Shown: positions 53,977 through 63,356, counted from the first letter of the stretch. The stretch is 64,000 nucleotides of DNA from an uncultured Allofournierella sp. (GCA_944382775.1 CALWNI010000068.1:1-64000); one strand, 5' to 3'. Numbers and translations are program-made. Notes: generated by a model not told the origin, from the sequence alone.

Positions 53977-55338
53977 GTGTCCATCAGCAAAAACTCAATC
54001 ATTCCTCTTACCATTGAAAGCCTTTCCAGCGACGGAAGTGGAGTTGGTCACTACGAAGGCAAGGCAATTTTTGTACCTGCAACCGCCCCCGGTGATGTAC
54101 TGCAAGCACGTATTGTAAAAGATATGGGACGGTATGCATTTGCAATTGTAGAAGAATTACAGCAAGCCGCCTCACACATCGAACCGGACTGTAACGTTTA
54201 TAAACCTTGTGGCGGTTGTTGTTTTCGTCATTTAACCTATGAGCAGGAAGCCCAATCAAAACAAGGATTTGTAGCCGATGCCTTTGCTCGAATTGGCGGA
54301 TTGCAGATTCCTGTATTGCCCATTCTTCCCTCCTCTCTTGAAAATCGCTATCGCAATAAGGTTCAATTTCCGGTTGGGCTAGATGCAGATGGGCATGTAA
54401 TTGCGGGTTTTTATGCAGGACGAAGCCATCGAATTGTGCCGTGTGATGACTGCAAGTTGCAGCCTACAGAACTAAATCAGATTGCGGCATTTGTTTGCCG
54501 CTTTATGGAAGAGCATCAAATTCCGCCATATCAAGAGCAAACACACAAAGGTTTGGTACGCCATATCTTTTTGCGAAAAGGCTGGCATAGCCAAGAAATT
54601 CTGGTTTGCCTGGTTATCAACGGAACCAGCCTACCCCATTCGGAACAGTTTTGCGAAGAGCTTCGGCAAACATTCCCGAATGTTACTACCATTGTATTAA
54701 ATGTTAATCAGCAAAAAACCAATGTGATTACCGGCAAAAAGAACATCTGCTTGTTTGGTCCCGGATTTATCCGTGATACCCTTTGTGATGTACCGGTTCA
54801 GCTGGGGCCGCTTTCTTTTTATCAGGTAAATACACCCGGCGCAGAACAGCTTTATGCTGTTGCCAAAGAGTTTGCAGAGCTAGAGCCCAATGATACGCTA
54901 TTGGATTTGTACTGTGGCATGGGTACCATTGGTTTGTCCATGGTAAAGGACTGCAAAGAATTGATTGGCGTGGAAATCATTGATGAAGCGGTAAACAGCG
55001 CAAAAAAGAACGCGAAAGAAATGGGCGTTCACAATGCGCGATTCTTCTGTGCTGACGCAGGCAAAGCCGCAACACAACTTGCCGAAGAAGGTCTGCAACC
55101 GGATGTTATTTGTCTGGACCCGCCCCGAAAAGGCTGCGACCAAGCCACCTTGGATGCCGTTATTGCCATGGCGCCCCGCCGCATTGTGATGGTTAGCTGT
55201 AATCCTGCCACCGCTGCACGGGACTGCCGCTATCTTGCGGACCACGGCTATGTACCGTTAAAGGTTCAGCCTGTGGACTTATTCCCCCGAACCAAGCATA
55301 TTGAGGCTGTAATTGCTTTGGTAAAACAAGACCGATAA
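53977..55338 (+). CDS. rlmD: 23S rRNA (uracil-5-)-methyltransferase, RlmD/RumA family
   Basis: A 453-residue TrmA/RumA-type methyltransferase: TRAM domain (about 5-62, ESLSSDGSGVGHYEGKAIFV), [4Fe-4S] cysteines (CNVYKPCGGCCFRH, about 71-84), SAM motif DLYCGMGTIGLS (about 310-321), DPPRKGCD and the catalytic Cys in VSCNPATAARD (about 406-416). It methylates a uridine of 23S rRNA (U1939, or U747 in other members; Firmicute paralogues differ). GTG start at 53977 with AGGAG upstream; 12 extra upstream codons are not used. It lies 19 bases after the orphan binding protein gene. Confidence 0.93.
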   Translation: MSISKNSIIPLTIESLSSDGSGVGHYEGKAIFVPATAPGDVLQARIVKDMGRYAFAIVEELQQAASHIEPDCNVYKPCGGCCFRHLTYEQEAQSKQGFVADAFARIGGLQIPVLPILPSSLENRYRNKVQFPVGLDADGHVIAGFYAGRSHRIVPCDDCKLQPTELNQIAAFVCRFMEEHQIPPYQEQTHKGLVRHIFLRKGWHSQEILVCLVINGTSLPHSEQFCEELRQTFPNVTTIVLNVNQQKTNVITGKKNICLFGPGFIRDTLCDVPVQLGPLSFYQVNTPGAEQLYAVAKEFAELEPNDTLLDLYCGMGTIGLSMVKDCKELIGVEIIDEAVNSAKKNAKEMGVHNARFFCADAGKAATQLAEEGLQPDVICLDPPRKGCDQATLDAVIAMAPRRIVMVSCNPATAARDCRYLADHGYVPLKVQPVDLFPRTKHIEAVIALVKQDR

Positions 55339-55351
55339 CACATTGCTTCTA

Positions 55352-55380
55352 TGGACTTTTACGCAAAATCATTGTATGAT
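55352..55380 (+). promoter_or_regulatory. Probable promoter of the HIT gene
   Basis: TGGACT (55352-55357), 17 bases, TATGAT (55375-55380), 39 bases before the ATG. Confidence 0.5.
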
Positions 55381-55418
55381 AAAAGCACCAAAATCTCTGG
55401 ATAAAAGGAGTTTTAAAC

Positions 55419-55838
55419 ATGAAAGACCAAAATTGTGGCTATTGTATGCGTGGCGAATTGCTGGACAAATTCGGAATTTTCATCTGCGATTTGGATGTTA
55501 GCAGCTTGATTTTATTCAAAGAGCAGAGCCATCCCGGCCGTTGCATTGTTGCTTACAAAGACCATGTAAGCGAAATCGTAAACATCAGCGATGCTGAACG
55601 CAACGCCTTTTTTGCGGATGTTGACCGTGCAGCAAAAGCCATTCATGCTGCTTTCCATCCCAACAAGGTGAACTACGGCGCATACGGCGACACCGGTTGC
55701 CATCTGCATATGCATCTGGTTCCCAAGTACAAAGATGAATTCGAGTGGGGCGGCGTATTTGAAATGAATCCCGGTAAAACCTACTTGTCTGATGCAGAAT
55801 ATGCAGAAATGATTGAAAAAATCAAGGCAAATCTGTAA
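55419..55838 (+). CDS. HIT-family hydrolase
   Basis: A 139-residue histidine-triad protein. The triad HLHMHLVP lies at about 91-98, with CGYC (6-9) at the N terminus as in zinc-binding HIT proteins. The family hydrolyses adenosine phosphoramidates, dinucleoside polyphosphates or AMP-linked substrates. The C-terminal 40 residues (WGGVFEMNPGKTYLSDAEY) match a branch of clostridial HIT proteins. AAAGGAG precedes the ATG. Monocistronic with its own terminator. Confidence 0.92.
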   Translation: MKDQNCGYCMRGELLDKFGIFICDLDVSSLILFKEQSHPGRCIVAYKDHVSEIVNISDAERNAFFADVDRAAKAIHAAFHPNKVNYGAYGDTGCHLHMHLVPKYKDEFEWGGVFEMNPGKTYLSDAEYAEMIEKIKANL

Positions 55839-55858
55839 TTTTTATTGTTTATTTTTTT

Positions 55859-55894
55859 AAGCAAGGTAAGTCAATTGGCTTGCCTTGCTTTTTT
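55859..55894 (+). terminator. Terminator of the HIT gene
   Basis: AAGCAAGGTAAG and CTTGCCTTGCTT (55859-55870, 55879-55890; one G-T pair) with T tail. Confidence 0.8.
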
Positions 55895-56064
55895 ATTTAA
55901 AGCTATTTTGCATATAATTTGTAATTTTATTTCTATAAATGGGTATGGTGCAACGGATTATTCTATGATAAAATAAAAAAAGATACAGCAAAAATACACA
56001 AGAGAAAGAAGGAATTGATTGTTGTAGCAATGCTGTGGAATTTATATTGAAAGCGAGTGTACTT

Positions 56065-57522
56065 ATGAAACAACAAAGAGCAAAACGTAAGCCCACTACA
56101 TTTCAGGCACTTTTACCGATTGTGTCCATGTTTGTGATATTGGGGATAGGATACGGTGTTTTGAAGCTGAAAACAGAACCGTTGATTTTAATTGCTTCCA
56201 TTATTGCCGGATGTGTTGCCTATTCACTGGGATATAGCTGGAAAGAAATGCAAGACGCCATTGTAGAGAAAATCGCTTCCACAATGCCCGCCATGTTAAT
56301 TCTTTGGTCGGTTGGATTGCTGGTTGGCGGCATGATGTTTTGCGGTGCTGTTCCTATGATTATCTATTACGGTGTTCAGATTATTAACCCGCAATTCATG
56401 TTGGTAACCTCCTTTTTAGGCGCAGCTTTGCTTTCGCTTGTAACCGGTACGTCTTGGGGTTCTGCCGGTACCATCGGCGTTGCTATGATGGGCATTGCCG
56501 GTGGCTTGGGTGTATCCTTGCCTGCTACCGCCGGTGCAGTTGTATCCGGTGCCTTTTTTGGCGATAAGCTTTCCCCTCTTTCTGACACAACCAACCTGGC
56601 ACCTATGGCAGCTGGTTCGGAACTGTATGAGCACATTAAACACATGCTGTACACCACCATTCCTGCCACATTGGTTGCACTGAGTGTTTACACTTTTATG
56701 GGCATCAACAACCCGGTTGGTACCACTGAGTCTGCCACAGCAGAACTGATGAAGCAGCAACTGAGTGAAATGTTCACCTTTAATCCTATCATTTTGCTTC
56801 CAATGGTAATCGTTATTGTTGGCTCCATTGCAAAATGGCCCACCTTGCCCACTATGGTCAGCGCCGGATTTTTAGGTATCTTTTTGGGCGTGGTGGTACA
56901 AGGTTTCTCTTTAAATGACGGTTTCACTGTTTTGGTATCCGGTTTTGATGTAACCATGACCAACTTTGGCGGAGAACCCTCTGCCGAAATTATCCGTTTG
57001 CTGAATCGTGGCGGTATTACTTCCATGATGAGTACCAGCACTTTGGTTTTTGCTGCTATGTGCTTTGCTGGTATCATCAATGTTTCCGGAATGCTGAACA
57101 CGGTATTGGAACTATTGCTCAAGCGTATTAAGTCTACTACCGGTTTGATTTGCTCCACCATTGCAGCCTGCTTTACCGTTGCACTCACCACCGGAAACTC
57201 TTATTTGAGCATTTTGGTACCGGGCCAGTTATTCAAAGATGCTTATCCCCAAAAAGGATTGGCAGCCAAAAATCTTTCTCGTACCTTGGAGGACTCCGGC
57301 ACAGTGCTGGTTCCTTTGATTCCCTGGTCGGCAGCAGGTGCTTATATGGCCGCCACATTGGGTGTAGATGTTCTGGATTATCTGCCCTATGCAATTCTGT
57401 GCTATACCGGTATTATCATGGCCGTAATTTGTGCCATTACCGGATTCGGCATTGCTAAGGATACCAGCAATACTGCAATTTCTTCCAATTCTTTACCCGA
57501 AGCAGAGGCATGTAACGTATGA
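56065..57522 (+). CDS. nhaC: NhaC-family Na+/H+ antiporter
   Basis: A 485-residue antiporter with about twelve hydrophobic segments. GTSWGSAGTIGVAMMGIA (about 128-145) and GAFFGDKLSPLSDTTNLAP (about 160-178) are the NhaC signatures. NhaC proteins exchange Na+ for H+, and some relatives exchange malate/lactate or amino acids. The ATG at 56065 has only a weak ribosome site (GAAAGCGAG); 10 further in-frame codons exist upstream. Its stop overlaps the iadA start by 4 bases (ATGA), so peptidase and carrier are translationally coupled, suggesting that the carrier serves peptide-derived amino acids. Confidence 0.9.
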   Translation: MKQQRAKRKPTTFQALLPIVSMFVILGIGYGVLKLKTEPLILIASIIAGCVAYSLGYSWKEMQDAIVEKIASTMPAMLILWSVGLLVGGMMFCGAVPMIIYYGVQIINPQFMLVTSFLGAALLSLVTGTSWGSAGTIGVAMMGIAGGLGVSLPATAGAVVSGAFFGDKLSPLSDTTNLAPMAAGSELYEHIKHMLYTTIPATLVALSVYTFMGINNPVGTTESATAELMKQQLSEMFTFNPIILLPMVIVIVGSIAKWPTLPTMVSAGFLGIFLGVVVQGFSLNDGFTVLVSGFDVTMTNFGGEPSAEIIRLLNRGGITSMMSTSTLVFAAMCFAGIINVSGMLNTVLELLLKRIKSTTGLICSTIAACFTVALTTGNSYLSILVPGQLFKDAYPQKGLAAKNLSRTLEDSGTVLVPLIPWSAAGAYMAATLGVDVLDYLPYAILCYTGIIMAVICAITGFGIAKDTSNTAISSNSLPEAEACNV

Positions 57523-58664
57523 TTTTATTAAAACAAGCTGAAGTATATTCTCCTGAATATCTGGGTGTGAAAGATGTTCTATTATGCGGTGGAAAAATTG
57601 AGGCCATTGAAGATGCCATTGATGCTTCCTTTCCCAGCTGCAAGGTAATTGACTGCAAAGGAAAATACCTGACCCCTGGCATTATTGACCCGCATGTCCA
57701 CATTACCGGCGGTGGCGGCGAAGGAAGTTTTCATACGCAAGTTCCCGCAGTAAAACTTTCGGAACTGCTGCAAGGCGGCGTAACTACTGTTGTAGGTCTG
57801 CTGGGAACCGATGGCATTACCCGCAGTGTGGAAAATTTAATTGCCCGTGCAAAAGCATTAAAAGAAGAAGGAATTTCTGCCTATATTTGCACCGGTTCTT
57901 ATGGATTCCCCAGTAATACACTAACCGACAGTGTAAAAAAAGACATTACCTTTATTGAAGAAATCATTGGTGCAAAATTGGCCATTTCTGACCATCGCGC
58001 GCCTAATGTGACCGTTAGCGAGTTAATTCGGCTAGCAAGCGATTGCCGTGTTGCAGGTATGATGGCCGGTAAATGCGGAATGGTAGTTCTTCATATGGGT
58101 GATGCTCCCACCGCATTGGAGCCAGTTCGTGAGGCTTTAAAGCAAACTGCGATTCCCGCCAAAATTTTTCGTCCTACTCATGTAAACCGTCAGCGCAAAT
58201 TGTTGGAAGAAGCCTTTGATTTTGCAATGCAAGGCGGTTACATTGATATGACCTGCGGCATTAAAGGTGCAGGTCGTCCTGCTGCTTGCATTGCAGAAGC
58301 CCGTGCACTGGGTGTTCCCACAGAACGCATCACCATTAGTTCCGATGGTATGGGAAGTTGGTCCGTTTACGATGAAGCGGGTAACTTAATTAAAATGGGT
58401 TATTCTTCTGTGGATAGCGTATATCATGAATTAAAAGTAATGGTAACCGAATACGATATTCCTTTGCAGGAAGCACTCTGCTTTGTTACCCAAAACACAG
58501 CACAAGCCTTGGAATTATATCCGAAAAAAGGGTGCATTCAGGTTGGTGCAGATGCTGACCTTTTGTTAATGGATGCCGACTTAACACTGCAAGGTGTGTT
58601 TGCCAACGGTATTGAAATGATGGCGCAAGGAATTTTACAAAAACGAGGCACTTACGAAGCATAA
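57519..58664 (+). CDS. iadA: Beta-aspartyl (isoaspartyl) dipeptidase IadA
   Basis: A 381-residue amidohydrolase. Metal ligands DPHVHITGGGGEGSF (about 57-71), the carbamylated-Lys region, HMGDAP (about 191-196), PTHVNR (about 220-225) and the catalytic Asp in SSDGMGS (about 275-281). GGGGEGSFHTQ is specific for IadA, which cleaves iso-Asp peptide bonds formed by protein ageing. It is coupled to nhaC and followed by a bidirectional terminator. Confidence 0.93.
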   Translation: MILLKQAEVYSPEYLGVKDVLLCGGKIEAIEDAIDASFPSCKVIDCKGKYLTPGIIDPHVHITGGGGEGSFHTQVPAVKLSELLQGGVTTVVGLLGTDGITRSVENLIARAKALKEEGISAYICTGSYGFPSNTLTDSVKKDITFIEEIIGAKLAISDHRAPNVTVSELIRLASDCRVAGMMAGKCGMVVLHMGDAPTALEPVREALKQTAIPAKIFRPTHVNRQRKLLEEAFDFAMQGGYIDMTCGIKGAGRPAACIAEARALGVPTERITISSDGMGSWSVYDEAGNLIKMGYSSVDSVYHELKVMVTEYDIPLQEALCFVTQNTAQALELYPKKGCIQVGADADLLLMDADLTLQGVFANGIEMMAQGILQKRGTYEA

Positions 58665-58705
58665 AAGAATCCCGTCTGCTTAGATTAAGCAGACGGGATT
58701 CTTTT
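58663..58705. terminator. Bidirectional terminator between iadA and the hydrogenase gene
   Basis: Perfect 20-bp stem AAAAGAATCCCGTCTGCTTA and complement (58663-58682, 58686-58705), loop GAT. Confidence 0.9.
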
Positions 58706-58720
58706 TATTTAATAATTACT

Positions 58721-60463
58721 TTATCGCTTTTTGGGCATCTGCCATGCATTATGGTCGGTATGCAACAGTTGATGTGCTTTATGCGATAAGGGGCTACCCA
58801 GATAAGATTCGTATAATTTATGAATATCCGGATTTTCATGCGAAAAACGAATGGATGCATGTTCATCCAAGAAATATAGGTTTTTGCCGCGTATAAATGC
58901 GCGTTCCTCTCCGTCGTGAATCGGCTGGCCACCGCCGCCTACACAACCACCGGGACATGCCATAATTTCAACAAAATCGTATCTTGCTTCGCCACGTTCT
59001 ATTTTTTCAATTAGTTTGCGTGTATTGCCTAGGCCACTGGCAATGGCTGCACGGATCACTGCATCCCCCATCTGCACCTCAGCTTCTGTGATTCCCGTTT
59101 CTTGGCTTTGGGCACGCACTACGCGGAATGCTTCCGGTTCGGGATTTGTACCCATAACCAAAAAGTATGCTGTGCGCAATGCAGCCTCCATTACGCCGCC
59201 GGTTGCACCAAAAATTACACCGGCACCAGAACCCTCTCGCATCAAAGAATCCGACAAGCGATCGGTTAATACATCGGGATGAATGTGCGCTGAACGCATC
59301 ATTCGGGTAAATTCACGGGTGGTTAATACGGCATCGATATCATGGCCTGCATATTCGCCATAAAACAGTTCCATATTGCTCTCGCCTTTTTTGGCAACAC
59401 AAGGCATAATCGAAAGGGTGAAGATATCTTCCGGTTTTACTCCAATCGATTGGGCAAAATAGGACTTCATAACGGAGCCAAACATTTGTTGCGGTGATTT
59501 TGCTGTAGATACCTGTGGAACCAAATGAGGGTATTGTGATTTAATAAAACGAATCCAACCAGGGCAGCAGGAAGTAAACATTGGTCGCAATTTTGTTTCG
59601 CCTTTTTTATAGCGTTCCAAAAACTCATTGGCCTCTTCCATAATGGTAAGGTCAGCTGAAAATGTAGTATCAAATACATAATCAACACCCATTTTTTTGA
59701 GTGCATCCATAATCTTTCCTACCGTTGCTTGTTCCGGCGATAGGCCAAAAGCCTCACCCCAAGCAGTACGTACAGCAGGAGCAACCTGAGCTACTACAAT
59801 CTTTTTAGAATCGGCAATGGCATCCCATACCTTTTCGGTATCATCGCGCTCATGCAAAGCACCTACCGGACAATGGGTAATACACTGACCACACAGCGAG
59901 CAATCGGCTTCGTTGATTGTTCTGCTTTTGGATACATTGATGGTAGAACGAGAACCGGTGCCCTCCAAATCCCATACATTTAAGCTTTGAATTTTATCAC
60001 AAACCTGTACACAGCGCATACATTTGATGCACTTTGCCGAGTTACGAATCAATGGGAAGGTTTTGTCCCACGGCTGACGTTCAATCCGCTCACCAAACGG
60101 GATGTCGTAAATGTTTAAATCATTTGCAATTTTTTGCAAGGAGCAGTTACCACTACGCACACAGGTAGCACATTTGCAATCATGCTGGGACAAAATCAAC
60201 TGAACAGTATTGCGGCGATGTGCTCGTACTTTTGGGCTGTTGGTGTAAATCACCATACCTTCTTCTACCACGTTATTGCAAGAGGTAATCAAGCGTTGTT
60301 TTCCCTCTAATTCTACAGCACATACACGACAAGCAGCTATTTCATTGATTTCTTTTAGATAGCATAGTTTCGGGATCGGGATTCCAATTTGTGCGGCAGC
60401 ATCCAAAATGGTGGTGCCTTCCGGCACTGTAATAACTTGATGATCAATTGTTAATGTTACCAT
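58721..60463 (-). CDS. NADH-dependent type [FeFe] hydrogenase catalytic subunit (HydA, group A)
   Basis: A 580-residue multidomain hydrogenase. N-terminal [2Fe-2S] (Cys34, 45, 48, 62), His-ligated [4Fe-4S] (HDCKCATC.....C: His94, Cys98, 101, 107), two [4Fe-4S] (CIKCMRCVQVC and CSLCGQCITHCP), then the H-cluster domain with all three signatures: TSCCPGW (about 296-302), MPCVAKKGE (about 351-359) and ACPGGCVGGGGQP. It reduces protons or oxidises H2 in the cytoplasm. This is the architecture NCBI labels group A6 NADH-dependent hydrogenase. GGGAGG precedes the ATG; its start overlaps the partner gene by 7 bases. Confidence 0.95.
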   Translation of the reverse strand: MVTLTIDHQVITVPEGTTILDAAAQIGIPIPKLCYLKEINEIAACRVCAVELEGKQRLITSCNNVVEEGMVIYTNSPKVRAHRRNTVQLILSQHDCKCATCVRSGNCSLQKIANDLNIYDIPFGERIERQPWDKTFPLIRNSAKCIKCMRCVQVCDKIQSLNVWDLEGTGSRSTINVSKSRTINEADCSLCGQCITHCPVGALHERDDTEKVWDAIADSKKIVVAQVAPAVRTAWGEAFGLSPEQATVGKIMDALKKMGVDYVFDTTFSADLTIMEEANEFLERYKKGETKLRPMFTSCCPGWIRFIKSQYPHLVPQVSTAKSPQQMFGSVMKSYFAQSIGVKPEDIFTLSIMPCVAKKGESNMELFYGEYAGHDIDAVLTTREFTRMMRSAHIHPDVLTDRLSDSLMREGSGAGVIFGATGGVMEAALRTAYFLVMGTNPEPEAFRVVRAQSQETGITEAEVQMGDAVIRAAIASGLGNTRKLIEKIERGEARYDFVEIMACPGGCVGGGGQPIHDGEERAFIRGKNLYFLDEHASIRFSHENPDIHKLYESYLGSPLSHKAHQLLHTDHNAWQMPKKR

Positions 60464-62289
60464 ACCTTTTCGCGCCCTCCCTTAAATAGACCAAAGCCAA
60501 AATGATCGCACCGCAAACAGCGACCTGCTTCCTGGCAAGCTTCTTTTTCGCTCATACATTGTTCCACACCATTGAAATCATGGATGCGTTCCCCTGCTTC
60601 TCGCTCGCCCAATTGAACACGACCACAAGCAGAACGATCGCTCAAATCCGGGTCTGGAATTTCCACATCACAGGTAATCTTATGATTAAAGCCCAGATAT
60701 TCGTCAATATTTGCAGCAACTACCTTTGCAGCTGCTACCGCACGAATTACCGTTGCCGGACCGGTTGCGCAATCTCCACCGGCAAATACACCGGGAATAT
60801 TGGCAAAGCCACCAAACTTTTCTGCCATAATTTTGCCGCGTTCTACCGGAACACCTGCATTTTTAAAATGCTCTGTTTCAATGCTTTGACCAATTGCAAC
60901 AATCAATGTTGTACAAGGAATGAATACCGATTCTTCCCCACTGGGCACTACACTGGCTCTGCCGTCCTTGATTTTGCTAATCATCTGTGGTACAGTCCAC
61001 AGTCCTTTTACTGCGCCTTGTTCATCCAGTTCAATTCGTTCGGGGGCTTGCAAGGTTCGTACTTCTACCCCTTCTGCAATTGCGCCTTCAATTTCGGCAG
61101 GCAATGCGGTCATATCTGCCACTCGGCGGCGGTATACAATGCTTACCTTTTTCGCACCCAAACGCACGGCAGTGCGTACCGCATCCATGGAAACGTTACC
61201 GCCACCCACAACGGCAACTTCCTGACCGGTTAAATCCATGGCTTCGTTTTTTCCGACCATTTGCAAGAATTGTACGGCAGAGATTACACCCGGTGCATTT
61301 TCGTTTTCCAGGTCTAATTTTTTATCGGTGCTTGCACCAATGGTAATTAAAACTGCATCGTAGTTTGCACGCAGCTCTTGGATGGTGATATCTTGGCCAA
61401 TTCGTACACCACATTCTACCTGTACACCAGTTTCCAAGATGGCATTGATATCGTCTTCTAACCGCTCTTTCGGCAAACGATAATTGGGAATGCCATAACG
61501 AAGCATGCCGCCCAGCTTTGGCAGCATTTCATATACTGTAACCTGATGCCCCATAAGTTGTAAGTAATATGCCGCCGATAAACCGCTTGGACCGCCACCT
61601 ACAACGGCCACGCGTTTGCCTGTGCTCTCGGCACAAGGAGGAGGTGGAACTTTGCCTGCATAATCGGCTGCCATGCGTTTTAATCCGCGAATATTAACGG
61701 CATCGTCCACCATATTGCGACGGCAACGAGCCTCGCAAGGATTTTCGCAGATAAAACCACAGGTTGTGGGGAACGGATTGTCCTTGCGAATCAGACGAAT
61801 GGCATCTTCATATCGACCGGCTGCCACCAACGCAATATAGCCCGGTACATCCACATGAGCCGGACATAGCGCTACACAGGGCACCGGCTGATGATATGTA
61901 CAGGTACACCGCCCAACCTGAATATGCTGTTCATAGTCTTCTCTGCAGCCAATTAGGCTTTTATATACCATGTGTGCCGCTTCGTATCCAATGGCACAAT
62001 CGGAAGTTTCCATAATCGACTGCGCCGTTTGCTGCATCAGCTCAAGGGTTTCCATGGTTGCTTCGCCATTTAACACATTGGTAATAAGATGCTTCAGTTG
62101 AAGCAATCCAATACGGCACGGTGCACATTTACCGCAAGTTTGTGCGTGGCAGAGCTCCAAAAAGGCACGGGTAATATCTACCGGACATAATCCAGGAGGG
62201 CTGGCTTCGATTCTGCGCTCTAAATCTTTATAAAGGCCTTCGATGACCAGTTGTGATTTGCTTGGTGTGGGGATTTCCAATCTACTCAT
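60457..62289 (-). CDS. Fusion of NuoF C-terminal Fe-S domain with GltD-like NAD(P)H/FAD oxidoreductase (hydrogenase partner)
   Basis: A 610-residue protein. Residues about 1-130 resemble only the C-terminal four-Cys domain of NuoF/HydB (TCGKCAPCRIG near 54-64, SDCAIG near 98-103). Next is a two-[4Fe-4S] helical domain as in GltD/DPYD (CTCTYHQPVPCVALCP, CGFICENPCEARC), then two Rossmann modules (VAVVGGGPSGLSAAYY for FAD; VAVVGGGNVSMDA for NAD(P)H). The FMN domain of NuoF and a NuoE partner are absent. It should move electrons between NAD(P)H and the adjacent HydA. ATG at 62289 with AAAGGTGG; overlaps hydA by 7 bases. Confidence 0.88.
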   Translation of the reverse strand: MSRLEIPTPSKSQLVIEGLYKDLERRIEASPPGLCPVDITRAFLELCHAQTCGKCAPCRIGLLQLKHLITNVLNGEATMETLELMQQTAQSIMETSDCAIGYEAAHMVYKSLIGCREDYEQHIQVGRCTCTYHQPVPCVALCPAHVDVPGYIALVAAGRYEDAIRLIRKDNPFPTTCGFICENPCEARCRRNMVDDAVNIRGLKRMAADYAGKVPPPPCAESTGKRVAVVGGGPSGLSAAYYLQLMGHQVTVYEMLPKLGGMLRYGIPNYRLPKERLEDDINAILETGVQVECGVRIGQDITIQELRANYDAVLITIGASTDKKLDLENENAPGVISAVQFLQMVGKNEAMDLTGQEVAVVGGGNVSMDAVRTAVRLGAKKVSIVYRRRVADMTALPAEIEGAIAEGVEVRTLQAPERIELDEQGAVKGLWTVPQMISKIKDGRASVVPSGEESVFIPCTTLIVAIGQSIETEHFKNAGVPVERGKIMAEKFGGFANIPGVFAGGDCATGPATVIRAVAAAKVVAANIDEYLGFNHKITCDVEIPDPDLSDRSACGRVQLGEREAGERIHDFNGVEQCMSEKEACQEAGRCLRCDHFGFGLFKGGREKVW

Positions 62290-62417
62290 AACAACCACCT
62301 TTTTATTAAAGTATTACTTTTCCGAACATTTGCTATCTTTATTGTATTTTATGCACAGATTATTTTCAATATATGATATTTTTTAGTCAATATTTTGCAG
62401 TATTTTTTATTGATTGT

Positions 62418-62464
62418 CAAAAGAAAAGGTTGCTTGTATAGAATACAAACAACCTTTTCTTTTG
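62418..62464 (-). terminator. Terminator after the DUF4405 locus
   Basis: TCAAAAGAAAAGGTTG pairs with CAACCTTTTCTTTTGA (62418-62433, 62449-62464), with an inner TTGTAT/ATACAA stem. Reads as a terminator for the minus-strand locus at 62520-63356. It may also mark the upstream boundary of the hydrogenase operon. Confidence 0.7.
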
Positions 62465-62519
62465 ATACTTCCCCAGTGCTAAATAACAAACAGCGGAATA
62501 TAATTCACTAAATAAATAT

Positions 62520-62894
62520 TTAGCGAATTAATCTTTTTCTTTTTATAAACATTTCAATCCCATATACAATTGTAGCAATTAGAATCATAATAGAAACATA
62601 ACTACATACCACTTTTATAGCATTTCCTAATTTAAATTCAAACCCTACACTTCCCGCCTTTGTTTCAGATTTTGGAGTCGGCATATCATGAGATTCTCCA
62701 AACTTCTTCCGTTCCCCTTTTTCTGTGGGGTTATTTTGAGAAAAGCCTTTTGCTCCATAGCTATGACCGTTTGAAAAATCTCCTTGTTCACCCAACTGTA
62801 CCATAGATACAATTGGCATTGTAAGCCACTGCATAATATTTGTGGTTTTTATACTATAAACACCAAACAGAAGGCTGGCTGTTAAACACACCAT
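62520..62894 (-). pseudogene. C-terminal part of the interrupted DUF4405 membrane protein
   Basis: Reads in the same frame as the DUF4405 gene just upstream, separated from it by one TAA (62913-62915) and six further sense codons. The product has a membrane segment (MVCLTASLLFGVYSI), a Gly/Ser/His-rich loop and a final membrane helix with a basic tail (MFIKRKRLIR), which is the second half seen in long DUF4405 proteins. The ATG at 62894 has no ribosome site. Either a nonsense mutation has split the gene, or, less likely, this half is translated separately or by read-through. Confidence 0.6.
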
Positions 62895-62912
62895 GCCAAT
62901 GGGTTTTGCTGC

Positions 62913-63356
62913 TTACTTCATCCACAAAGCACCTATTGATACAATTCCTTTCAGCCAAGGTCCATGCAACCCCAGATGAATTCCTAGCAAAATTAATGAT
63001 ACTGCTGCCGATGTATAGTGTACCGTTTTCCATAACATTCCGCCAACATTTATATGAAACACAACTTTAGAGATCAACACGCCACTAATGCTCACCAATG
63101 CCCAACTAATCACTAGCAAAGCGTTAATAACATACCCTAGTTTTGTTTTCGTTGGCAAGGTTTTATCCAAGATTCGCTTGGATACGTGTTTAATCCATCT
63201 TTGATTAAATACTAGATGAATAAGAAAGAGAAAAAACACACCCAAACCCACAATTTCATGAAATGACATGGATATAACACGCTTTTCATAAAGCAATGCC
63301 ACAATCAGCAGCATAATAACATCTAGCGTAAGTTTTACCGTATTTTTTACATTCAT
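62913..63356 (-). CDS. DUF4405 membrane protein, N-terminal part ending at an in-frame stop
   Basis: A 147-residue membrane protein with four hydrophobic segments (cytochrome-b561-like bundle) and the family blocks SFHEIVGLGVFFLFLIHLVFNQRW (30-53 area) and LILLGIHLGLHGPW (about 124-137), with several His that could coordinate haem. Family members are often about 250 residues, and the same reading frame goes on past the TAA into matching sequence. So this is either a truncated product or half of a broken gene. ATG at 63356 with AGAGGGAAG upstream. DUF4405 proteins are unstudied but look like membrane redox proteins. Confidence 0.7.
   Translation of the reverse strand: MNVKNTVKLTLDVIMLLIVALLYEKRVISMSFHEIVGLGVFFLFLIHLVFNQRWIKHVSKRILDKTLPTKTKLGYVINALLVISWALVSISGVLISKVVFHINVGGMLWKTVHYTSAAVSLILLGIHLGLHGPWLKGIVSIGALWMK

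Noticed and set aside
60502..61233. 243-residue plus-strand frame inside the GltD-like gene
   Set aside because: Opposite-strand shadow of a clearly coding gene; no ribosome site.
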